Shown piece by piece: positions 50,767 through 58,746 of a stretch of 64,000 bases of DNA (positions are counted from its first letter, which is position 1; every line of letters begins with the position of its first letter). The DNA comes from CBDBCU01 sp965242615 (lineage in GTDB: Bacteria; Chloroflexota; Dehalococcoidia; Lucifugimonadales; UBA3495). Under the pieces are notes generated by a model. The model ran no database searches. It was not told the DNA's origin and was given only the letters and a program-made list of their open reading frames with translations. The stretch is from the NCBI GenBank assembly GCA_965242615.1, contig CBDESR010000005.1:124001-188000 (forward strand), in the 5' to 3' direction. The position numbers and the translations under genes are program-made.

Positions 50767-51609
50767 ATGAGGAGGATACGGCGATTTCGTTATACCATTG
50801 CCTTGGGTCTGGCCGGGGTCGGGATGCTGGCGGTGGGGGCAATGGCTTGGGTCGGGGGTTCGGCGCGGGAGGCGGAGGCGTTGGACTGGTCGATTATCGT
50901 CACCGATAATGAGATAACCTCGGCGGCGGTCAACGGGGATGCGTACCAGGCCGGGGAGACGGTCAGGGTAACGGTGACTTTCAACGAGCCGGTGCGGGTG
51001 GTGCCGACGACGCCGCCGCACGAGGAAATCCAGTGGCCGGAACTGGAGATTGAGATTGGGGATAGGAACCGGCGGGCGGGGTACAGCGATCAGTCGATCA
51101 ATGCCAATGGGCATACGGAGCATCATTGGGCCTATACGGTAGTGGCGGCGGATCGGGATGTGGACGGCATCAGTATGCGGAAGGATGCGATTAAAGCGCC
51201 GCACGCGGTTTTCGTCGGGAACCGGTATAACGGTTCGGGGAACATTGACGATTACACGGTGGCGACGGAACTGGATCGTTCGATATATGATCCTTTGGTA
51301 CACCGGGTCGGGAGCGAGCTGCCGCTGCTGCCGCCGGAGAATTTTGATGTTTCCTACCGGTTTAACGGGGTGGATTTGACTTGGGATGCGCGCCCCGGGG
51401 CGACGAAGTATGTCATCTACCGGGCGCGGCCGGATGCGCTGCATCATACTTATCAGCGGATATATACGGTGGTGGGCGGGGGCGGCACCGGCTGGCGGGA
51501 TACGGATGTGATACGGGGGCGGCCGTATGCTTATAAAATCGCTACGGTCAGCCGGAATGGCACCGGGCCGCAGTCGCGGCCGTTGGCGATTACTTTGCCG
51601 CCGCCTTAG
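50767..51609 (+). CDS. Secreted protein with a fibronectin type III-like domain
   Basis: A 280-residue exported protein. An N-terminal signal segment (YTIALGLAGVGMLAVGAMAW) is followed by a beta-rich region with GDAYQAGETVRVTVTFNEPV, a bacterial Ig/cadherin-like strand pattern. From about residue 193, PENFDVSYRFNGVDLTWDA, then TKYVIYRARPDA and RPYAYKIATVSRNGTGP fit fibronectin III. It probably binds extracellular ligands or surfaces. AGGAGGG precedes the ATG. Codons are G-rich at third positions, unlike the 8-10 kb genes. Confidence 0.75.
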   Translation: MRRIRRFRYTIALGLAGVGMLAVGAMAWVGGSAREAEALDWSIIVTDNEITSAAVNGDAYQAGETVRVTVTFNEPVRVVPTTPPHEEIQWPELEIEIGDRNRRAGYSDQSINANGHTEHHWAYTVVAADRDVDGISMRKDAIKAPHAVFVGNRYNGSGNIDDYTVATELDRSIYDPLVHRVGSELPLLPPENFDVSYRFNGVDLTWDARPGATKYVIYRARPDALHHTYQRIYTVVGGGGTGWRDTDVIRGRPYAYKIATVSRNGTGPQSRPLAITLPPP

Positions 51610-51799
51610 TCGGCTATAGGCGGCCGAGGGATAGCAGCGGGGGCGAAGGGTTTCGTCCCTGCTGTTTTGTTGGGGGGGAGGGGGGATTAGGGGACTGCGG
51701 GGATTATGACGCTGGCTGAAGGGCGATGGCCGGCGGCGGATTGGGGGCATTAACAGCTTTATGGGCAGGTGGTGGAATCTCGCCGGCAATGAGAAAGGT

Positions 51800-51828
51800 T
51801 TGACATTCAGGGGGATGGAGAATAATCT
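51800..51828 (+). promoter_or_regulatory. Promoter of the TIR-like effector gene
   Basis: TTGACA (51800-51805), 17 bp, TAATCT (51823-51828), about 40 bp before the transcript's first ATG. The 51610-51799 stretch has no gene. Confidence 0.65.
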
Positions 51829-51875
51829 ATAGTAGATAGCCCAAGCGGGCTTAATTCAGCGAGTGGCGAGGTGAT

Positions 51876-52841
51876 ATGACATCTAAGATTATCCCATGCC
51901 CCATTTGGGGAAAGGATTACAAGGCGGAAGGGTTTTATTCCCAGTCGGACAAGCTTTGTAAAGTGGATGACTCCCCACGGGCGGGCGGGGGATACCAAGT
52001 TAGCGGGGTAACTGTGGTAGCCGTTGTCAAAAATATGACTGACGGTGAAAAAGCCAAGCTCACTACTTGGCTTATCGACCAGCGGTTGCAAGGGGAGGCT
52101 CAGCCGCTGATTACTGAGGAGATAATCGACTACGCCAAGAGCAAGGCGGCGTTGCCGGTTCACGAGCGGGCTGACCGGTTGCTCAGGTTTATCGCTGAGC
52201 AGTCAAAGCCAATCGGGATTAGGGTTAAATCCGACTCGAGTAACCACTCTGGGGCACTCGCTTGGTCTGAGGCAGTCTCGAACATTGAAATCAGTTACCT
52301 AATGAGTTATCTCGAGGAGAGCAACTGGCTCAAAGGCAATGTCCTTCCTGACGGTTCTTTTTCTGTCGAAGTAACGGTGGACGGGTTCAGTCATATTGGA
52401 GAGCAAGCGACGAATGTTGATTTGGCGCAAGTTTTTGTCGCTATGTGGTTTGATACGAGTATGGAGGAAGCGTACTACCGGGGCATTGAGCCGGCCATCA
52501 GAGAGGCGGGTTACAAGGCTTTGCGGATTGACCAGAAGCCGCATAACAACAAAATCGACGATGAAATCATCGCCGAAATCCGCCGCTCCAAGTTCCTGGT
52601 AGCCGACTTTACCCATGGTCGTATCGGCGCAAGGGGCGGCGTGTATTATGAGGCGGGATTCGCGCACGGCCTGGGGTTGAAGGTGATTTTCACCTGTCGG
52701 AAAGAATCCATTGGAAAGGTGCATTTCGACACCAATCACTACAACCATGTTGTTTGGGCTACTCCCGAGGAGTTGCACAAGGGAGTGAAGGACCGTATTC
52801 TTGCGGAGTTTGGGCAAGGGCCGGTTCCTCTTAACCAGTAA
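51876..52841 (+). CDS. TIR / nucleoside-2-deoxyribosyltransferase-like effector protein
   Basis: A 321-residue protein. The C-terminal domain (about 187-310) has VFVAMWFDTSMEEAYYRGI, RIDQKPHNNKIDDEIIAEI, RRSKFLVADFTHG and RGGVYYEAGFAHGLG, a Rossmann-like fold of nucleoside deoxyribosyltransferase/TIR-like type; the Glu in YYEAGFA is the usual catalytic residue. The N-terminal 180 residues start CPIWGKDYKAEGF and are unrecognised. Such proteins occur as NAD- or nucleotide-degrading effectors in anti-phage systems. It stands alone with its own promoter and terminator. Confidence 0.8.
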   Translation: MTSKIIPCPIWGKDYKAEGFYSQSDKLCKVDDSPRAGGGYQVSGVTVVAVVKNMTDGEKAKLTTWLIDQRLQGEAQPLITEEIIDYAKSKAALPVHERADRLLRFIAEQSKPIGIRVKSDSSNHSGALAWSEAVSNIEISYLMSYLEESNWLKGNVLPDGSFSVEVTVDGFSHIGEQATNVDLAQVFVAMWFDTSMEEAYYRGIEPAIREAGYKALRIDQKPHNNKIDDEIIAEIRRSKFLVADFTHGRIGARGGVYYEAGFAHGLGLKVIFTCRKESIGKVHFDTNHYNHVVWATPEELHKGVKDRILAEFGQGPVPLNQ

Positions 52842-52858
52842 CCGACGCTCAATCTGAT

Positions 52859-52895
52859 AAATCAGCCGTCCGGGACTTACCCGGGCGGCTGATTT
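52859..52895 (+). terminator. Terminator of the TIR-like gene
   Basis: AAATCAGCCG (52859-52868) pairs with CGGCTGATTT (52886-52895) with an inner CCGGG/CCCGG, then GTTGGT. Confidence 0.8.
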
Positions 52896-52943
52896 GTTGG
52901 TCACTTCTTGGCCTAGTAAGGGCATTGGGGATTTGGGGGTATA

Positions 52944-53801
52944 ATGGCGGGGATGATTGTTGATGGGCATTGCCATATTTTGCCGGGGAGTTTTGCGGGC
53001 CGTTGGCGGGAGTTGGTCGGGCGGGACGCTACTTTTGCGGAGTTGTTTCCGCAGGAGGGGGGACGGATGGCGACGGCGGAGGAGCTGCTGACGGCGATGG
53101 AGCGGGACGGGGTGGAGCATTCGGTAGTGGTGGGGTTTGGGTGGACGGATGCGGCGGTGGCGCGGGAGGCTAATGATTATAACATTCGGGCGGCGGCGGA
53201 GTATCCGGAGCTGTTGACCGGGTTTTGCGCGGTCAATCCGGCGTGGGGGGATGATGCGCTGGTGGAGGTGGAGCGGTGCGCGGCGGCCGGTTTGCGGGGT
53301 ATCGGGGAGCTGCATCCGGATACGCAGGGGTTTGACATTGGGGACGCCGGCGTGATGGGGCCGTTGATGGAGTTGGCGCGGGAGTTGGGGCTGCCGGTGT
53401 TGGTGCATTGTTCGGAGCCGGTGGGACATCAGTATCCGGGGAAGGGACGGACGACGCCGGATAAGGTGTATCGGTTTATCCGCAACTTCCCGGAGAATAT
53501 CATAATCGGCGCGCATTGGGGCGGGGGATTGGCTTTTTACGGGTTGATGCCAGAGCTGCCGGGGGAGTTGGCGCAGGTTTATTTTGATACGGCGGCGTCG
53601 CCTTTTTTGTATCGGCCGGAGGTGTTTGCGGTGGCGGCGCAGACGATGGGGGCGGAGCGGATACTGCTGGGGAGCGATTATCCGCTGCTGCGGCCGGGGC
53701 GGGTGCTGGCGCAGGTGGAGGGGTGCGGGTTGGATGCCGGCAGCAAGGCGGCGATATTGGGGGGGAATGCGGCGCGGCTGCTGGGGTTGGGGGAGGGTTA
53801 G
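52944..53801 (+). CDS. Amidohydrolase family protein (metal-dependent TIM barrel)
   Basis: A 285-residue enzyme of the amidohydrolase 2 (ACMSD-like) group. VDGHCHILPG has the H-x-H metal site, LVHCSEPVGHQYPGKG and IIGAHWGGGLAFY supply His ligands, and LLGSDYPLL the catalytic Asp. It would hydrolyse or decarboxylate a small organic acid; substrate unknown. TATAAT (52940-52945) overlaps the first ATG, so translation may begin leaderless at the ATG at 52953 (MIVDGHCH). It has no Shine-Dalgarno. Third positions are strongly G/T-rich. Confidence 0.85.
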   Translation: MAGMIVDGHCHILPGSFAGRWRELVGRDATFAELFPQEGGRMATAEELLTAMERDGVEHSVVVGFGWTDAAVAREANDYNIRAAAEYPELLTGFCAVNPAWGDDALVEVERCAAAGLRGIGELHPDTQGFDIGDAGVMGPLMELARELGLPVLVHCSEPVGHQYPGKGRTTPDKVYRFIRNFPENIIIGAHWGGGLAFYGLMPELPGELAQVYFDTAASPFLYRPEVFAVAAQTMGAERILLGSDYPLLRPGRVLAQVEGCGLDAGSKAAILGGNAARLLGLGEG

Positions 53802-53808
53802 GGGACTT

Positions 53809-53837
53809 CTGGATTCCCACTTTCGTGGGAATGACGG
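53809..53837. repeat. dRS3-like inverted repeat
   Basis: Exact 29-bp copy starting 8 bp after the amidohydrolase stop. Confidence 0.75.
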
Positions 53838-53905
53838 TGGGAGGGCGGGAAGGACGGTAGAGGGATAGGGAGGAATCTGAAAATCTTGAGGGGAGTCAAG
53901 GGCGG

Positions 53906-53940
53906 GCATTTTAGATTCCTCCCTTTGGTCGGAATGACAT
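53906..53940. repeat. Second short repeat type, copy 2
   Basis: GCATTTTAGATTCC with centre TCCCTTTGGTC and GGAATGACAT, matching the outer parts of 50537-50574. Confidence 0.55.
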
Positions 53941-54055
53941 AGCTATAGGGTCGGTTATCCGGGGCGTCAATAGTTAGGGTGAACACGCCCCAAGTTCCTG
54001 CTGATGGCGGGATGGGGATAGCGGGCGGGAAGCAGGTTGAAAGGGGGGAGAGTTT

Positions 54056-54601
54056 ATGGAGAGTTGGGAGGGGGAGACGCTGGGGGATTATCTGGAGGCG
54101 GGGCTGGATTTGGTGTTTGTGGGGTTGAATCCGTCGAGTTATTCGGTGCGGGCGGGGCATTATTTTGCCAATCCGCGCAATCGGTTCTGGGCGGCGTTGA
54201 ATGGCTCCGGGTTGGTGGGGCGGGAGTTGACGCCGGAACAAGATGGGCTGCTGTTGGGATACGGGATTGGGTTCACGGATGTGGTGAAACGGGCGACGCC
54301 GCAGGCCAAGGGGTTGACGGCGGCGGATTATCGGCGGTGGGCGCCGGTGTTGCGGGAGAAGCTGCTGCGGTATCAGCCGGGGCTGGTGTGCTTTCACGGG
54401 TTGACGGGGTATAAAGCCTATTTGCGGTATGGGGAAGGGGTGACGGAAAAGGCGGAGTTGGGACGGCAGGAGCGGCGGATTGGGGATAGCGTGGTGTTTG
54501 TGACGCCGAATCCGAGTCCGGCTAATGCGCGGTATTCGTTGGAGGATTTGACGGAGTGGTACCGGCGGCTGGGGGAATTGCGGCGGGAGTTGAGGGGATG
54601 A
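54056..54601 (+). CDS. mug: Mismatch-specific uracil/thymine DNA glycosylase (MUG/TDG family)
   Basis: A 181-residue DNA repair enzyme removing U or T from G mismatches. GLNPSSYSVRAGHYF is the active-site loop (Asn is the water-activating residue in this family), followed by ANPRNRFWAALN; FVTPNPSPANARYSLED is the second conserved loop that inserts into DNA. GGGGGAG precedes the ATG. It overlaps thpR by 4 bp (ATGA). With alkA downstream this forms a base-excision repair cassette. Confidence 0.92.
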   Translation: MESWEGETLGDYLEAGLDLVFVGLNPSSYSVRAGHYFANPRNRFWAALNGSGLVGRELTPEQDGLLLGYGIGFTDVVKRATPQAKGLTAADYRRWAPVLREKLLRYQPGLVCFHGLTGYKAYLRYGEGVTEKAELGRQERRIGDSVVFVTPNPSPANARYSLEDLTEWYRRLGELRRELRG

Positions 54602-55212
54602 CCGGGGATAGCGGGGGCCAGCGGCGGTTGTTTGTGGCGGTGGATTTGCCGGCGGGGGCGAAGGCGGCGTTGGCGGCAACGGTGGGGCAACTGGGGGAGT
54701 TGCTGCCGGCGGGGGTGCGGTGGGTGAATCCGGCGGGGATACATTTGACGCTGAAGTTTCTGGGCGAGGTGGAGGGCGGTTTGGTGGAGCTGTTGCTGGG
54801 TTCGTTGCGGGAAGCGGCGGCGGGGATGGATATGACGGCGTTTCCGCTGCATTTGGAGGGTCTGGGGGTGTTTCCCAACCGGCGGGAGCCGCGGGTGATT
54901 TGGGCCGGCGTGGGCGGCGATTTGGCGGCGTTGGGGCGGTTGCAAGGGTTGGTGGAAAAGGCGGCGGCAGCTGTGGGATTTGCCGAGGAGCGGCGGGAGT
55001 TTCGGGCGCATTTGACTTTGGGGCGAGTACGGGAGGGGGTTAGGCCGGCGGCGCGGCGGGAGATGGGGTCGGTGGTGGTAGAGCAAGGGGGCGCATTGGA
55101 GCCGGAGTACGCTTGGGAAATGGAGGAAATCAGTTTGATCCGGAGTGTTTTGACGGCGCAGGGGGCGGTTTATAGCACTTTGGGGACGGCGCGGTTGGGG
55201 TCGGGTCGGTAG
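54598..55212 (+). CDS. thpR: RNA 2',3'-cyclic phosphodiesterase ThpR (LigT-like)
   Basis: A 204-residue 2H phosphoesterase. The two His motifs are HLTLKFLGEV and HLTLGRV, arranged as in LigT/ThpR; RRLFVAVDLPAGAKAALAA begins the domain. It opens 2',3'-cyclic phosphates of RNA. The ATG at 54598 overlaps the mug stop; an upstream in-frame start would lie inside mug. It is between mug and alkA in the same operon. Confidence 0.92.
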   Translation: MTGDSGGQRRLFVAVDLPAGAKAALAATVGQLGELLPAGVRWVNPAGIHLTLKFLGEVEGGLVELLLGSLREAAAGMDMTAFPLHLEGLGVFPNRREPRVIWAGVGGDLAALGRLQGLVEKAAAAVGFAEERREFRAHLTLGRVREGVRPAARREMGSVVVEQGGALEPEYAWEMEEISLIRSVLTAQGAVYSTLGTARLGSGR

Positions 55213-55220
55213 GAAGGGGT

Positions 55221-56144
55221 ATGGAAAAGGGGACGGTTGTATTGTATCCGCGGCCGCCGTTTGACTTTGGGTTGACGGCGGAGAATCAGCCGTACTTTCG
55301 GAAGGGGACGGATGTGGAGGCGGCGGAGGGCGGGGTGTATCAGCGGCTGCTGGATTTGGGGGATAAGCGGGTATTGGCAACGGCGCAGCCGGCGGGGGAT
55401 GTGGAGCGGCCGGCGGTGGCGGTGGAGTTGGCCGGGGACGGGTTGACGGCGGCGGATATGGAGCAGGGGCGGGAGTTGATGGCGCGGCTGCTGGGGACGG
55501 AGCAGGATTTGACGGGTTTTTACGGGATGGCGGCGGGGGAGCCGGTGATGGCGGGACTGGTCGCGCGGTTTTACGGGATGCATTTGCCGCGGGCGGGGTC
55601 GGTGTTTGAGGCGTTAGCATTGGCAGTTTTGGGGCAGCAATTGGCGGCCAGCGTGGCGCGGGTTATTCGGGGATTGCTGATTGAGAGTTACGGGGCGCGG
55701 GAGGTTTTTGAGGGGCAGGAATACTACGCTTTTCCGCGGCCGGAGGCGATTGCCGGGGCGTCGATTGAGGAGCTGCGGGGGTTGAAGTTGAGTCAGCGGA
55801 AGGCGGAGTATTTGCAGGGGATGGCGCGGGAGGAGTTGGCGCGGCCGGGCGGGTTGGATGCTGCACTGGGGCCGCTGTCGGATGAGGAGGCGGTGCGGGA
55901 GTTGACGGCGCTGCGGGGCGTGGGCAAGTGGACGGCGGAGTGGGTTTTGACGCGGGCGTTGGGTCGGGATGATGCTTTTCCGGTGGGGGATTTGGCGCTG
56001 CGGCGGGTGGTGGCGCGGCTGTATTTTGCGGGGGCGGCGTTGACGGATGGGGAGTTGGGGGAGTTTTCGGGGCGGTGGGTGCCGTATCGGTCGTGGGCGA
56101 CGCATTATTTGTTTGCGGCGCTGCGGGCGGGGGTGGGGGAGTAA
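55221..56144 (+). CDS. alkA: DNA-3-methyladenine glycosylase II-like (AlkA, HhH-GPD)
   Basis: A 307-residue base-excision glycosylase. An N-terminal TBP-like region begins LYPRPPFDFGLTA. The HhH-GPD core has AVLGQQLAASVARVIRG, LKLSQRKAEYLQGMA and the helix-hairpin-helix LRGVGKWTAEWVLTRALG, followed by FPVGDLALRR with the catalytic Asp. It removes alkylated bases. Start ATG follows GGAAGGGG 8 bp after thpR. The codon use matches its neighbours. Confidence 0.92.
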   Translation: MEKGTVVLYPRPPFDFGLTAENQPYFRKGTDVEAAEGGVYQRLLDLGDKRVLATAQPAGDVERPAVAVELAGDGLTAADMEQGRELMARLLGTEQDLTGFYGMAAGEPVMAGLVARFYGMHLPRAGSVFEALALAVLGQQLAASVARVIRGLLIESYGAREVFEGQEYYAFPRPEAIAGASIEELRGLKLSQRKAEYLQGMAREELARPGGLDAALGPLSDEEAVRELTALRGVGKWTAEWVLTRALGRDDAFPVGDLALRRVVARLYFAGAALTDGELGEFSGRWVPYRSWATHYLFAALRAGVGE

Positions 56145-56176
56145 ATCAATTGAATAGCACCGTATTTTTCCAGCAG

Positions 56177-56251
56177 TTTAATTAGAGTGATAATATATTA
56201 TTTAATTCACTAATTAAAACGCTTGACAATATGGGAAATAGCATATATAAT
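56177..56251 (+). promoter_or_regulatory. Promoter and AT-rich operator of the DGQHR genes
   Basis: TTGACA (56223-56228), 17 bp, TATAAT (56246-56251): a perfect consensus promoter. Just upstream lies an interrupted inverted repeat, TTTAATTAGAGTGA (56177-56190) and TCACTAATTAAA (56207-56218), around AATATATTATTT. The patch is far more AT-rich than the surrounding DNA and is a likely repressor site. Confidence 0.75.
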
Positions 56252-56282
56252 AGTTGCAGACTAAGATAATTGGAGGTGGAGT

Positions 56283-57437
56283 ATGACCCTTTCCATTGCT
56301 ACGGCACAACCCCAATACGCTTTGACCGCTCCGGCCCATCGCTTCGTGCAGGGAGGGCGGTATGTTTATACCTTCTCTCTGGAACTGGAGGAGCTTAACC
56401 GGTTGTTTCCCGAGCGGGTGGATGACCATTTGGTCAGCGAAGCCAACCGGCAACTGACGCCGAGCCATGCCAAAAATATCCAGGATTATCTGGAGAAGCG
56501 GGCGGACTGGGTGCTGGGAACCTTTATGCTAGGCGTCAACCCGGAGGTCATAGACTTTCAACCCTATCCGGGGCAACTGGAAGGCGGCGCGGTTACCGTT
56601 GGTGAGTTGAGCATCATGCCCACCGATACCGAGGCTCTAAAAATTTTCGATGGTCAACACCGTCGGCGGGCCATCAAGGGTGTTCTGGCAGAACTAGCAC
56701 AGTCAGCGGGGCAAGGTGAGAAGTTAGACTCTCTCAAAAACGCCGCGGTGCCGGTAATGCTTTACGCTGAAGGAAGCGTCGGCGCCCTGCGTCAGATGTT
56801 CGCCGACGCTTCCAAAACCAGGACCATCGAGCGAAATGCAATAACTCAATTCGACCGCCGAGATGCCTTTAATGTGGCGGCTGATTCGTTGTGCGGCCTT
56901 AGCGACCTGTTTGGTGGTCGGGTAGAAATGGAACGGGCTTCGGTGTCCAGGAGTAGCCAGTCCATTATCTCCATCAATCAGTTGGCGGCGGCGTTGAAAA
57001 CCACCGTAGTAGGATACGGCGGGCGGGTCAGCGCTGAGCGCAATAACGAATACTTTCGGGATATTGAAGGGCTGATTGACCGGTGTCTTGTCTGGTCGGA
57101 GGATTTTCTGACCAATGCCCGGGAAGAATACGAGAGCTTGGTTAACGGGGAAGTGGACAACTCGGAAATTCCTGAGCATCGCAACAAATCTCTCGCCTAC
57201 AATGCCACGGTAATGCACCTCCTTGCCGGGTGCTATTACGAGTGGACGAAGAACGGGGAGGACTGGAAACCTTTGGCCGATTTTATCCGTCAAGGTTCAC
57301 TGAAACCGGGGAGCGGGTACGGAGCTTTGCTGGTTGACGCCGGAGTTGTTTTGCCCGGTAGCATCAGCCCCGTTGGGCGGCAAGCGCAAATCAAGGGAGC
57401 GATTGGCTACATCGTTAGCCGGGCTGATGGTCATTAG
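56283..57437 (+). CDS. DGQHR domain protein, DndB-like (paralogue 1)
   Basis: A 384-residue protein with the diagnostic IFDGQHRRRAI at about residue 124, preceded by ANRQLTPSHAKNIQDYLE and followed by MFADASKTRTIERNAI. DGQHR proteins include DndB, the regulator of DNA phosphorothioation, and DpdB of 7-deazaguanine DNA modification; the motif resembles ParB-type nucleotide binding. Neither Dnd nor Dpd enzymes lie within 6 kb. It is followed by a paralogue sharing roughly half its residues. GGAGGTGG precedes the ATG. DndB represses its own operon, which fits the operator region upstream. Confidence 0.88.
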   Translation: MTLSIATAQPQYALTAPAHRFVQGGRYVYTFSLELEELNRLFPERVDDHLVSEANRQLTPSHAKNIQDYLEKRADWVLGTFMLGVNPEVIDFQPYPGQLEGGAVTVGELSIMPTDTEALKIFDGQHRRRAIKGVLAELAQSAGQGEKLDSLKNAAVPVMLYAEGSVGALRQMFADASKTRTIERNAITQFDRRDAFNVAADSLCGLSDLFGGRVEMERASVSRSSQSIISINQLAAALKTTVVGYGGRVSAERNNEYFRDIEGLIDRCLVWSEDFLTNAREEYESLVNGEVDNSEIPEHRNKSLAYNATVMHLLAGCYYEWTKNGEDWKPLADFIRQGSLKPGSGYGALLVDAGVVLPGSISPVGRQAQIKGAIGYIVSRADGH

Positions 57438-57507
57438 ATTTCCTCCTTGACACCCTCGCCCGAGGCTTCCTTTAGAAGGAGACAAACTCTTACAAAAGAG
57501 GTGAAAA

Positions 57508-58668
57508 ATGACCCTGCGAATCACTACCGAAACCAAGCAATACAGCCTACGGCAGCCGGCGCACCGGTATTGGCAAGGGGGGCGGTGTGTGTACTACTTC
57601 GCCCTGGACTTGGAAACTTTGGACGGCTTGCTACCGCAACGGGTGGATGACGCGATGATTCGGGAAGCCAACCGGCAGCTCACGCCCAGCCACGCCAGGA
57701 ACATCCAAGAGTACTTGGAAACTGAAGACCGCTGGCTCTTGGGCGGGATGATGTTGGGAGTTTCGGAGAGCGCCGTCGAGTTCGAGGCCTATAGGGATGA
57801 ACACGACACTCCCAACCCCAACTTTGGAGAGCTGCGTATCTTGACCAACCGGGTCAACACGATGCGTATTTTCGATGGGCAGCACCGCCGTCGGGCGATC
57901 CAAGATACGCTCATTGAATTGGCCGACGACGAAGAACAGAAGGGGCGCTTTGCCGCGCTCCGCAATGCGGCGATCCCTATCGTGCTTTATGCCGAGGACG
58001 ACCTGCACGCCTTGCGGCAAATGTTTGTCGATGCTTCCAAAACCAAGCGCATCGAAGCCAACACTGTAGTTCGCTTTGACCAGCGCGACCCCTTTAACTT
58101 GGCGGCTTTGCATCTGGAGAAGGAAAGCAAGCTGTTTGGTGGGCGCATCGAAATGGAACGTTCAACGGTAGCGCAAGGACGTAGTTATCTGGCGTCCATT
58201 AACCAGTTGGTAGCACTCCTGCGGACAACTGCGGTTGGCTACAGCGGCCGGGTCAGCCAAACTCGGAAACAGAGCTATATGTATGAACTTCCCAAGTTAC
58301 AGGAACTTTGCTTGGCTTGGGCAGACGAGTTCATGCCGGCCGCCCGGGAAGAGTACGAAGGGTTGTTGACCGGGGAGATTGAGAATCTCGACATTCCCGA
58401 TTGGCGCAGCCGGTCGCTGGCGTTCAGCGTCACCACGATGAACATTTTTGCCGGCTGCTACCATGATTGGATTGCCGACGGTAGCGATTGGAAGCCGCTG
58501 GCTGAGTTCATCCGCCGGGCCAACCTGAAATCGGGCGGTGGTAGCGGAGCTCTTTTGGTGGATGCCGGTGTAGCGGCCCAGGGGGCAACCTCCCCGGTCG
58601 GCCGGCGGCAGGAGGTGGCCGGGGCCGTCCGCTACATTTTGCGGGAAGCAAGGGCTGAAACGGGTTAG
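57508..58668 (+). CDS. DGQHR domain protein, DndB-like (paralogue 2)
   Basis: A 386-residue paralogue with the same core (IFDGQHRRRAIQDTL; MFVDASKTKRIEANTV; ANRQLTPSHARNIQEYLE) and matching termini. GAGGTG precedes the ATG. The 70-bp gap before it has TTGACA with TTTAGA 18 bp later, so it may be expressed separately. Tandem pairs could form a heteromer. A terminator (58688-58727) follows. Confidence 0.88.
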   Translation: MTLRITTETKQYSLRQPAHRYWQGGRCVYYFALDLETLDGLLPQRVDDAMIREANRQLTPSHARNIQEYLETEDRWLLGGMMLGVSESAVEFEAYRDEHDTPNPNFGELRILTNRVNTMRIFDGQHRRRAIQDTLIELADDEEQKGRFAALRNAAIPIVLYAEDDLHALRQMFVDASKTKRIEANTVVRFDQRDPFNLAALHLEKESKLFGGRIEMERSTVAQGRSYLASINQLVALLRTTAVGYSGRVSQTRKQSYMYELPKLQELCLAWADEFMPAAREEYEGLLTGEIENLDIPDWRSRSLAFSVTTMNIFAGCYHDWIADGSDWKPLAEFIRRANLKSGGGSGALLVDAGVAAQGATSPVGRRQEVAGAVRYILREARAETG

Positions 58669-58687
58669 TTTCAGACTGGCACCATAG

Positions 58688-58730
58688 AAGCCGTTGGTGT
58701 CAGCAACGCTGCCAACGCCAACGGCTTTTG
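58688..58730 (+). terminator. Terminator of the DGQHR genes
   Basis: AAGCCGTTGG (58688-58697) pairs with CCAACGGCTT (58718-58727), then TTG. It lies 20 bp before the convergent ffh stop and might act on both. Confidence 0.75.
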
Positions 58731-58746
58731 TATTGGGTTGCCCTCC

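Noticed and set aside
50243..50842. Proline-rich leftward reading frame over the repeat interval
   Set aside because: It is built from dRS3-like repeats and low-complexity DNA; no SD or conserved pattern.
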